Shown: positions 16,585-23,914 of the stretch, in pieces
Layout: every line of letters starts with the position of its first letter
Position numbering within the stretch: the first letter of the stretch is position 1
Origin: Fidelibacterota bacterium
Lineage (GTDB): Bacteria > Fidelibacterota > Marinisomatia > SCGC-AAA003-L08 > JACNLC01
Assembly (NCBI GenBank): GCA_018657495.1
Contig: JABHXA010000023.1
Location: 1 to 32,802, forward strand
Direction: 5' to 3'
Length of the DNA: 32,802 nucleotides
Translations under genes and position numbers: made by a program
The notes under the pieces: generated by a model
What the model saw: the letters and a program-made list of their open reading frames with translations, nothing else
Databases searched by the model: none
What the model was told of the DNA's origin: nothing

Positions 16585-17688
16585 ATGGATTTAAACAAAT
16601 TGGGCTGGAATCCACGACTGGAAACGGCCTTTGAAGAATATAAAGATAAATATGAAACGGGGAGAGTCTCCGTCGTTCATAGAAATCTTTGCCGGGTATT
16701 TACGACTCATGGTGAGATTGATGCAGTAGTATCCAGAAAATTAATTAATGATCTCACAGATACTACCGGCAAAACCCGGTATCAATTATCAAAAGTCTCA
16801 AAATTCCCTGCTGTGGGTGATTGGGTTTTGATCACTTATTCAAAAAAAGACGGCAAGGCCATTCTGAATGGTGTCCTGCCGCGTGGTACAAAAATATCGC
16901 GGAGTGATGTAGGCAGATCAACCGATGAGCAAATTGTCGCTGCAAATATTGACAGGGTATTTTTAGTGATGGCCTTAAACTTCGATTTCAATCTGAGAAG
17001 AGTAGAACGATATTTAACGGTTTTGGCCAATAGTGGAATCGCCCCGGTAGTGGTATTAAACAAATCTGACCTGGTGGAGAATCTTGATGAAAAGAAAGTT
17101 GAGATAAATTCAATTACCAGCGACGTACCTGTCCATATTACCTCAGCCATGAAGAATGAAGGGCTTGATGCTCTCAGGCCATATCTCACTGAGGGTTCTA
17201 CCAATATATTTATCGGGTCATCCGGTGCTGGAAAAACCACCATGATAAACAAATTTATCGGTGAAGATCTCTATAGGGTACAAGATATTTCTGAGCATAA
17301 GGATCGTGGGAAGCATACCACATCCGCCCGGGAAATGATTGTCCTGAAAAACGGATCCATCATTATTGATACCCCCGGATTACGACGGATAGACCTGTGG
17401 AACGACCAGGATGGACTCGATGATGTATTTTCCGATATTGTCGATTTATCCAACCAGTGCAAATTCAGAAACTGCACCCATACCAGCGAACCTCATTGCG
17501 CCATAATCATAGCAATTGGCCAGGGAAAGTTATCCGGAAATCGTTTAGCCAATTATAAAAAACTCCAGGGTGAACTGGCACAGGTCAATAGGAAATCAAA
17601 ATACCGCCAGGACAGACGGGCAAGGATAGGGTATAAAAAAGGTATTCGAAAAGAAGATAAGGTAGATTACCACCAGCGAGATAAATAA
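16585..17688 (+). CDS. rsgA: Ribosome small-subunit-dependent GTPase A (RsgA)
   Basis: RsgA is a circularly permuted GTPase that checks maturation of the 30S ribosomal subunit. The order of domains is visible: N-terminal OB fold (about 40-110, GDWVLITYSKKDGKAILNGVLPR), the permuted G domain with NKSDL (G4) before the P-loop GSSGAGKTT (211-219), the switch region KHTTSAREM, DTPGLR (G3), then the zinc-binding motif Cys292-X4-Cys297-X-His299-X5-Cys305. Length (367) is normal and the basic C-terminal tail fits RNA contact. It is a single gene; arfB is convergent downstream, so two ribosome-related genes sit side by side. Confidence 0.95.
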   Translation: MDLNKLGWNPRLETAFEEYKDKYETGRVSVVHRNLCRVFTTHGEIDAVVSRKLINDLTDTTGKTRYQLSKVSKFPAVGDWVLITYSKKDGKAILNGVLPRGTKISRSDVGRSTDEQIVAANIDRVFLVMALNFDFNLRRVERYLTVLANSGIAPVVVLNKSDLVENLDEKKVEINSITSDVPVHITSAMKNEGLDALRPYLTEGSTNIFIGSSGAGKTTMINKFIGEDLYRVQDISEHKDRGKHTTSAREMIVLKNGSIIIDTPGLRRIDLWNDQDGLDDVFSDIVDLSNQCKFRNCTHTSEPHCAIIIAIGQGKLSGNRLANYKKLQGELAQVNRKSKYRQDRRARIGYKKGIRKEDKVDYHQRDK

Positions 17689-17764
17689 AAAATTCTGAAA
17701 TAAATTCTGCCGGGTATTTGTTGTACCCCAATTGCCATAGATTCAATTATTTTTTGGAGATGCC

Positions 17765-18184
17765 TTAATCCTCAATCCGGCTACGAAGCGATTTTAGTTT
17801 TGAACGATGGCTCTTGTCATTCAAACGTCTCTTTTTTGAAGCCAATGTCGGTTTAGTTGGAATCCTTTTACGCGGTTCTTTTAAGGCAGCCTCAATCATT
17901 TTTTTCAATTCCATAAGGGCAAATTGACGATTCTGATTGCTACTGCGATACTGTTGCGATTTGATAACAATGCTGCCGTCATTTGTAATTCGCGAGTCTT
18001 TCAAATTCTGTAATCGTGCTTTCACTTTTTCTGGAAGATTTGATTCTAAAAAATTGAACCTGAGATGAATAGCAGTTGATACTTTATTGACATTCTGTCC
18101 CCCGGGGCCCGTAGATCGGATGGCTTTCAATTCAATTTTTGAAAGTGGGATTGAGATGTTGGCGTTTATTTCCAAATTCTTCAT
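17765..18184 (-). CDS. arfB: Alternative ribosome-rescue peptidyl-tRNA hydrolase ArfB (YaeJ/ICT1 family)
   Basis: ArfB frees ribosomes stalled without a stop codon by hydrolysing peptidyl-tRNA. The ATG at 18184 gives 139 residues, matching the family length; a longer frame would start at a TTG. The catalytic GGQ lies in RSTGPGGQNVNKVSTAIHLRF, within about the first 50 residues, as expected for the release-factor-like domain. The C-terminal tail is strongly basic (RKRIPTKPTLASKKRRLNDKSH), which in ArfB enters the empty mRNA channel. The Shine-Dalgarno is weak. The small size and the tail separate it from RF1 and RF2. Confidence 0.93.
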   Translation of the reverse strand: MKNLEINANISIPLSKIELKAIRSTGPGGQNVNKVSTAIHLRFNFLESNLPEKVKARLQNLKDSRITNDGSIVIKSQQYRSSNQNRQFALMELKKMIEAALKEPRKRIPTKPTLASKKRRLNDKSHRSKLKSLRSRIED

Positions 18185-18271
18185 GGAAGATATAAATGTT
18201 TTGGAGGTGGATAGTGAATTGAAATACAAATAAGCATCGGAATCACATCCACCATGTTTGGTATGGCGTGA

Positions 18272-18742
18272 TCAGGAAATATCGCTGAGAATATTCCGCC
18301 ACATGAAGTTAATATTTCTCAAACGGTCGCACACGATAATAGCAAGATTTCTCATCATTTTAAATCCCAGGGCTGGATCTTCTTTAAATAATTCATGGGC
18401 TTTTTTCTCGTTGATAACCAGTAGTTTTACTTTTTCTATGGTTCGAATCTGCGCCGATCTTGGTGTTCCTTCTATGAATGCCAATTCACCAAAAAGATGC
18501 TCGGCGTTTATGACTGAAATCCGTTCAACTTTCTGCTGATCTACAGATGTAGGTATTTTCATTTCCACAGCGACACGGCCTTCCACAATCACATACAGGT
18601 CCTTGCTATGTTTTGATTCTTCAAGTATAACCGTGTCCTCAGGATAAAACTCCTCAGTAGAACAGTAAATTACTTTTTGAATTTCCTGATCAGTAAAATC
18701 TTTGAAAATCTCTAATCTTGCTAATATATAAATCGATACCAT
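18272..18742 (-). CDS. Stand-alone cyclic-nucleotide-binding domain protein
   Basis: The ATG at 18742 has AAAGGA about 7 bases upstream and gives 156 residues; a longer frame exists but starts before the ribosome-binding site. Nearly the whole protein is one Crp-type cNMP-binding beta roll: IFKDFTDQEIQKVIYCSTEEFYPEDTVIL, LYVIVEGRVAVEM, and the phosphate-binding cassette HLFGELAFIEGTPRSAQIRT, which keeps the Gly-Glu and Arg-(T/S)-Ala pattern. The C-terminal helix (ALGFKMMRNLAIIVCDRLRN) resembles the dimerisation helix of Crp, but no helix-turn-helix follows. It may be a sensor that acts on another protein. Ligand binding is inferred from the cassette. Confidence 0.82.
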   Translation of the reverse strand: MVSIYILARLEIFKDFTDQEIQKVIYCSTEEFYPEDTVILEESKHSKDLYVIVEGRVAVEMKIPTSVDQQKVERISVINAEHLFGELAFIEGTPRSAQIRTIEKVKLLVINEKKAHELFKEDPALGFKMMRNLAIIVCDRLRNINFMWRNILSDIS

Positions 18743-19031
18743 GATCAAATCCTTTGTTATGCTGATAATCCCAAGGAAGTTAATTTCTGAAAAACTTCCA
18801 ATGGGTGGCAATAATTATTTTGTAATTTAAGATAATCCATAACTCAACTAACCAAAGAAAATATATCATAACCATCTTTTGAGGAGTTAAGATTTATAAA
18901 GAGATCATTTCATTTTGAGTTTTTAAATATAATTTGGCAGTATATTGATTCTGTCTTAAATTGATTACTCAAATCATCTACTGAATTGAAGTCAGTAAAT
19001 TATACATCACCATTTAATAGGAGTGAATTCT

Positions 19032-19538
19032 ATGAAAAAAATAAAAAATGTTAGACAGGTTTTGATGTTGACGGTACTTATTGCCTGTTACATCATACCA
19101 GGTCTTGTATTGGGACAGCATGAGCACCCCAGCGAGCATCCTTCTGAACATCCCAGCGAACACCCAAGTGAACATCCATCAGCTACAGTCAGTATTGACA
19201 AAGACAATCTGGCCAAAGTCATTGAAATGTATGTGGATAGTGATGCCGCTTTGAAAGGTGGTTTTTTCCTGGTCTATGATGAAAAGCAAAAAACGACACT
19301 GGAGTTAAAATTGGATAAAGTGCATAAGGAACGTTTATCCCGTATTAAGGATGATGTCTATTTTGCCTGTGCTGATTTTAAAAATAGTGACGGCGTCATT
19401 TATGACCTTGATATATTTATGGAAGGTGCATCTGTAGATGAACTAACTGTGAATGAAGTCATCGTACATAAACAAGATGGAAAAGCCAGATATGGATGGA
19501 AATATAATAAACGCAAAGATGTCTGGAGACAGGACTAA
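19032..19538 (+). CDS. Exported His-rich EHPS-repeat protein
   Basis: The ATG at 19032 is preferred over an in-frame GTG three codons earlier because AGGAG lies 8 bases before it. The 168-residue product has a signal peptide (MKKIKNVRQVLMLTVLIACYIIPGLVLGQ), then five tandem Glu-His-Pro-Ser units just after the predicted cleavage site. A compact domain of about 110 residues follows (LAKVIEMYVDSDAALKGGFFLVYDEKQKTTLELKLDKVHKERL, YFACADFKNSDGVIYDLDIFME, YGWKYNKRKDVW) that I recall only as an uncharacterised type. The His-rich linker could bind metal ions. The repeat units differ at synonymous positions, so the amino-acid pattern seems selected. A clear terminator follows. Confidence 0.75.
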   Translation: MKKIKNVRQVLMLTVLIACYIIPGLVLGQHEHPSEHPSEHPSEHPSEHPSATVSIDKDNLAKVIEMYVDSDAALKGGFFLVYDEKQKTTLELKLDKVHKERLSRIKDDVYFACADFKNSDGVIYDLDIFMEGASVDELTVNEVIVHKQDGKARYGWKYNKRKDVWRQD

Positions 19539-19596
19539 TATTTACCATCGTTCATCGTTTATAAATACTCTGTAATAAATTCTACTTGAATTGATA

Positions 19597-19628
19597 ATAC
19601 TCCGGTGTAAAAACTGGAGTATTTTTTT
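19597..19628 (+). terminator. Rho-independent terminator after the EHPS-repeat gene
   Basis: AATACTCC at 19597-19604 pairs with GGAGTATT at 19616-19623, followed at once by a run of seven T. The T-run reaches into the stop codon of the convergent carboxypeptidase gene (19627-19629), so the two transcription units meet here. Confidence 0.85.
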
Positions 19629-21879
19629 ATCCAGTAATCATATTTATTAAAATAACAATATCAAGGACGGTAATAATTTCATCTTCATCAAGATCGGCAG
19701 CAATAAATTGTTCATAACTGGGATCGAGATTATTGAGGATCATACTCACCACTAAAACAATATCCAGCACATCCACCGATAAGTCAAAATTCACATCACC
19801 GGGGACAATATCCGTAACATCTGGCACATAGGGCAGTGAAATGCCATCGATCCAACCAGCATCACTATAATGACTCACTGATCCATCTTTAGAGTATACC
19901 CATGAAAATGTATGAAGGCCAGCATCCACCGGATATGTCTCCAGATGCCAGTCCACTTGACCGTCCCATCTCTCCTGCTCGACGCCATCGATGGCAAAAT
20001 AAAGATAATCATAATTATCATTGTCATCATCTTCGCAGGCGACTTTACAGTAAAAAGATATCTCATCGGCAACAGGTACATCCATGATATACAGAAGGGC
20101 AGAAGTTTGATCATCACCAATATCTCCAGACTTGGCTGAGTACATCCCCTCCCATGAATTATCTGAATTGGTTTCCCATGGTGCATCACCGGCTAAGGAC
20201 CATCCTGTCGGTAATTGACCGGATTCGAATCCCAGTAAACTTGTCGGTTGGAGATCATAATCCATGGAAGTATTTTCTTCATTGACTGTGATATCCTCAA
20301 TGATTGCTGTATAACCCTCAGCAAAAATATGCAGTGTATAATTCCCTTCGAATACATTATCAATTTGATAATGCCCTTCAGAGTTAGAGAAATTCTCATC
20401 AATGGGTACATCCAACAATTCAACCAAAACCCCTTCAATTGGATCACCGCTATCTGCATCATATATATTTCCGGTAAATGAAAAGACCGGTGCTGGAATT
20501 AAGCTCACATCAACAATTGAGGCGTGATTTTCGGCCACATTTACAAATGGTACCAGTTCAGATTGATATCCCCAAGATTCAAACAACACATCATAAGTGC
20601 CTGGCAGAATCAGACGATGATAATTTCCATGGAGGGGATCGGAATTAACCTCTGACTGATCAAAATCATGACCGGGGATGGTTATTGTCGCCTCTAGTGG
20701 TTCACCGGATTCAGATAATACATGACCGTGAATCCCATAGAGACATTCTTTGATATAATTGATAAATGATGCGTGGTTATAATCCCAGTGATCCAGCAAC
20801 TGGTTCGCCGGCAGCATTTGCTGATTGGATAATTCCAGGGTCATCTCCCTGCCGCTTTGATAATATGTGACGTAATCCTGTCGCGTCCCATCAGCTTCAT
20901 ACCAGGCATATCCATTTGAAATCCCATCATCATAACCATCAAAATAACTACCGGGACTATAAAAATGAACGGTGTCGGCATAGGTATGTGAAACCATCTG
21001 CCACCAGTCATCATCGGCAGTAAGGTCAGGTGTGGTATCCCAGGGGTAATTGACCAATTCAGCACCACTATGAATATTTGATGACAGGACAAAATTGTGA
21101 TCACTGATAAAATCCATCATGGCGATATTTTCCGGCTGCCATTCATAACCATCAGGATGCGGACCATCAACAAAATCTGGGAAATTGCGATTTAGGTCGA
21201 CGCCGTTTGCATTCGATCGAATGGCACCATTAATGGTATGATCACCGCCATAGTAAGCCCCGTCAGGATTGGCCAGTGGATTAATCCAAATCTCAACTTC
21301 ATCCAACAAAAAAGTAATTGTAGGGTCGATGCCATAATTCGCCAGGAGTTCATCAATAAGATGAAGCATCATAATAAAACCGATGATTTCATTGCCATGC
21401 ATCTGGGCGGAATACATAAACTCCGGTTCATCTTCTTCTACTGTAACATTATCGGATAATTTGACAAATAACAATTCGCGGCCTTCTATGGAATAGCCAA
21501 TATTTTCCAAATGACAGATATCAGGATAATTCGTAGCAAAATCATACATCATCTCCACATATTGCTCATAGGTGGGGTAATAATCCCATTCCCTTACTTC
21601 CTCAAGAGATGACGCCATGATAGTTGAAAATAGTTCATTTGGATGGGGCAGGGTTTCATAATAAATATTATATTTTTGAAATTTCTCCATTCCTTTTCCA
21701 TTGGCATAGGCATAAATCCAATTGTCTTCGACTTTAGCGATGGAGACGGTTTTTGAGATCTTTTGCATTTCAGATGGCGATTGCAAGGGCAAACGGAAAT
21801 AGGTTTCAATTGGGGTCTGTGACCATAATAAACCGGATAAAAATATAGTGCTAATTGTAAGTAAAGACGATAGACGCAT
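19627..21879 (-). CDS. Secreted M14 zinc carboxypeptidase with regulatory-like, jelly-roll and dockerin-like domains
   Basis: A 750-residue exported peptidase. Signal peptide MRLSSLLTISTIFLSGLLWSQ; M14 catalytic domain about 110-375 with zinc ligands His161 and Glu164 (QMHGNE) and His270 (SNIHSGAE), the substrate region SNANGVDLNRNFPDF and general base Glu349 (MTLELSN). Two carboxypeptidase-regulatory-like beta domains follow (LYGIHGHVLSESGEPLEATI; FTGNIYDADSGDPIEGVLVEL), then a MAM- or jelly-roll-like region (about 555-685) and a C-terminal dockerin-type pair of Ca-binding repeats (GDVNFDLSVDVLDIVLVV; AADLDEDEIITVLDIVILI). It probably trims peptides outside the cell. GAGGT precedes the ATG by 5 bases. 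No cohesin is visible in the window. Confidence 0.93.
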   Translation of the reverse strand: MRLSSLLTISTIFLSGLLWSQTPIETYFRLPLQSPSEMQKISKTVSIAKVEDNWIYAYANGKGMEKFQKYNIYYETLPHPNELFSTIMASSLEEVREWDYYPTYEQYVEMMYDFATNYPDICHLENIGYSIEGRELLFVKLSDNVTVEEDEPEFMYSAQMHGNEIIGFIMMLHLIDELLANYGIDPTITFLLDEVEIWINPLANPDGAYYGGDHTINGAIRSNANGVDLNRNFPDFVDGPHPDGYEWQPENIAMMDFISDHNFVLSSNIHSGAELVNYPWDTTPDLTADDDWWQMVSHTYADTVHFYSPGSYFDGYDDGISNGYAWYEADGTRQDYVTYYQSGREMTLELSNQQMLPANQLLDHWDYNHASFINYIKECLYGIHGHVLSESGEPLEATITIPGHDFDQSEVNSDPLHGNYHRLILPGTYDVLFESWGYQSELVPFVNVAENHASIVDVSLIPAPVFSFTGNIYDADSGDPIEGVLVELLDVPIDENFSNSEGHYQIDNVFEGNYTLHIFAEGYTAIIEDITVNEENTSMDYDLQPTSLLGFESGQLPTGWSLAGDAPWETNSDNSWEGMYSAKSGDIGDDQTSALLYIMDVPVADEISFYCKVACEDDDNDNYDYLYFAIDGVEQERWDGQVDWHLETYPVDAGLHTFSWVYSKDGSVSHYSDAGWIDGISLPYVPDVTDIVPGDVNFDLSVDVLDIVLVVSMILNNLDPSYEQFIAADLDEDEIITVLDIVILINMITG

Positions 21880-21979
21880 ATATACCTCAGGGAATAATAA
21901 TTGTTAAATCTGAAACCGTATAATTTAAAAAGGATGTATAGTTCTTATTTATCATAATTGGTAACAATCTGTATATGAT

Positions 21980-22136
21980 CCCCAGCCCTGAAGGACTGGG
22001 CCAAGAGACCTCAACGTAAAACATCACCTTTATGACAGCTGGATTCATCCAGATTTTTTCGTTTCAATGAAGGGATTTATTCCTTCAATTAATTGGGCTA
22101 TAAAAATATGATAAGGAATATCGAAGGTCACTGAGC
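21980..22136 (+). repeat. Hairpin-rich ~157-base direct repeat, copy 1
   Basis: Copy 1 matches copy 2 perfectly for its first 88 bases and then with scattered changes to the shared end TCGAAGGTCACTGAGC. It contains three hairpins: CCCAG/CTGGG, CTGGAT/ATCCAG with a 2-base loop, and TGAAGGGAT/ATTCCTTCA. After it, 22125-22173 adds a nested palindrome GGTCACTGAGC...GCTCAGT...GTGACC. Confidence 0.85.
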
Positions 22137-22180
22137 ACTTCGACTACGCTCAGTACAGGCTCGTCGATGTGACCATCTAA

Positions 22181-22336
22181 CCCCAGCCCTGAAGGACTGG
22201 GCCAAGAGACCTCAACGTAAAACATCACCTTTATGACAGCTGGATTCATCCAGATTTTTTCGTTTCAACGAAGGGATTTATCCCTTCGGTAAATTGGTAC
22301 TTAAAATATGAAGATGAAAGTCGAAGGTCACTGAGC
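22181..22336 (+). repeat. Hairpin-rich ~157-base direct repeat, copy 2, running into hyuB
   Basis: Copy 2 starts 201 bases after copy 1 and is one base shorter. Its third hairpin reads CGAAGGGAT/ATCCCTTCG, a perfect 9-bp stem in which the outer T-A pair of copy 1 has become C-G on both sides. The last bases overlap the 3' end of hyuB (stop at 22328-22330). Confidence 0.85.
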
Positions 22337-23914
22337 GGAGTCGAAGTAACCACCACCCCCTGGTGTTTTGATTGTCAGGATATCACCTCTTCTCATTTCA
22401 AATGATTTTTTACTACCGAGAATTTCAATTTCGCCATTGGCCCGCTGCAAGATGGTTTCACCTCGTTTGCCAGATCCACCGCCATTTAAACCCCAAGGCG
22501 ATTGATGATGCCGATCAGCCATGACTGTCACCTGGGCTTTATCCGTGGTCAAGCGCCAGGACCTGACAATACCATCACCGCCACGCCATTGACCTTTACC
22601 GCCGGAGTTTTTCCGTAAGCCAAATTCAACAAATTCCATGGGATAATTCTGTTCGATGGTTTCGATGGGTGTATTCATCGTATTGGTCATATTGCAGTGG
22701 ACACCATCAATGCCATCTTCATCTGGTCGGGCCCCTGATCCACCACCAGTCGTTTCGTAATAGACCCAATGTTTTTGGGCGTCTGCATCATATCCGCCAG
22801 CCATAATATTATTCATGCTGCCTGTTGAGGCTGCCGGCACTCTACCGGGCAGGGCTTTCGCCAATGCCCTGAAAACAACATCGGCAATCCGTTGTGACGT
22901 TTCAAGATTGCCACCGGATACGGCGGCCGGTTTCAGCGGATTCACCAAACAACCTTCTGGGGCAATAAGACGGATCTGTCTCAATACACCCTCATTAACA
23001 TCGGATTCCGGATCAAGTATGGATTTTATGGCAAAAAAAGCGGCGGACAGCGTCCCGCCTAAAACGGCATTAAAAGATGAATCAACCTCTCCATCTGTGC
23101 CGCTAAAATCCACTTCAAGTACCCCGCCATTTTTTCGTAGCGTTACCCGTATCCACGTGAGTTCAGATTTTGAGCTCACGGATTCCAAACAATCCTCGGC
23201 TGAAAACTCACCGGCAGGAAATCCTGCAAATATCTTTGCCATTTTCTCACTACCGCGACGCAGGATATTCTTATATACCTGGAAAAGAATAGTTTGGGAA
23301 TAATTCACTGCCAATTCATGCAAACGCCGCTCGCCAAGGTTCAAAGCCGCCACCTGCGCCCGTAAATCACCCCTGGCTATCTCGGGGTTCTTCACTGCAT
23401 TAACATAATCATCTTCCACCTGGCTGGATTTAGCACCATTCAAAAAATACTTTACCGGTGTAATCACAATGCCTTCATCATATATGGATTTTGCATCATT
23501 GGAAATACTGCCGTATGTCTCTCCCCCCACATCGACATGATGGGCTTTATTGGCAGTAAAGGCCATCAGTTTCCCGTTATGAAAGACCGGTTTCACTAAC
23601 GTCAGATCGTTGAGATGCGTCCCGCTGATATAGGGGTCATTCACCAGTATAATATCACCAGACTCCCATGTCAGATTATTATCGTCAAAATAGTCAATCA
23701 GATTGCCCATCGCCCAAGGTAGTGATCCCAGATGCACCGGTATATGCTCCGCCTGGGCAATGAGATTCCCAGACGCATCAAAAATAGCACAGGAATGATC
23801 CATGCGTTCTTTGATATTATGGGAATAGGCTGAATTTCTCAAGGCAATTCCCATCTCCTCGGTGATATAAATAAGGGCGTTTTGGATGACTTCAAATGTG
23901 ATGGGATCAATCAT
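22328..23914 (-). CDS. hyuB: Hydantoinase B/oxoprolinase family protein (HyuB)
   Basis: The ATG at 23914 is chosen: AGGGAG lies 6 bases before it, while the ATG at 23920 touches that box, and longer frames overlap hyuA deeply. The 528 residues match HyuB throughout: MIDPITFEVIQNAL at the start, RMDHSCAIFDASGNLIAQAEHIPVHLGS, ILVNDPYISGTHLNDLTLVKPVF, FSGTDGEVDSSFN, and the C-terminal PWGLNGGGSGKRGE and TPGGGGY. Together with HyuA it should form an ATP-dependent amidohydrolase (N-methylhydantoinase, 5-oxoprolinase) or related carboxylase-type enzyme. The last residues, FDSAQ and the stop, come from a dispersed repeat. The gene overlaps hyuA by 8 bases. Confidence 0.93.
   Translation of the reverse strand: MIDPITFEVIQNALIYITEEMGIALRNSAYSHNIKERMDHSCAIFDASGNLIAQAEHIPVHLGSLPWAMGNLIDYFDDNNLTWESGDIILVNDPYISGTHLNDLTLVKPVFHNGKLMAFTANKAHHVDVGGETYGSISNDAKSIYDEGIVITPVKYFLNGAKSSQVEDDYVNAVKNPEIARGDLRAQVAALNLGERRLHELAVNYSQTILFQVYKNILRRGSEKMAKIFAGFPAGEFSAEDCLESVSSKSELTWIRVTLRKNGGVLEVDFSGTDGEVDSSFNAVLGGTLSAAFFAIKSILDPESDVNEGVLRQIRLIAPEGCLVNPLKPAAVSGGNLETSQRIADVVFRALAKALPGRVPAASTGSMNNIMAGGYDADAQKHWVYYETTGGGSGARPDEDGIDGVHCNMTNTMNTPIETIEQNYPMEFVEFGLRKNSGGKGQWRGGDGIVRSWRLTTDKAQVTVMADRHHQSPWGLNGGGSGKRGETILQRANGEIEILGSKKSFEMRRGDILTIKTPGGGGYFDSAQ

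Noticed and set aside
17712..17728. Hairpin GGGTA/TACCC between rsgA and arfB as a terminator
   Set aside because: The stem is only five pairs and no T-run follows on either strand.
22040..22060. Stem CTGGAT/ATCCAG followed by T-run as a terminator of hyuB or the carboxypeptidase
   Set aside because: The T-run is on the plus strand while both flanking genes are on the minus strand, and the motif occurs in both repeat copies, so it belongs to the repeat.
21980..22336. CRISPR-like direct repeats
   Set aside because: There are only two long copies with internal hairpins and no regular spacers or cas genes.
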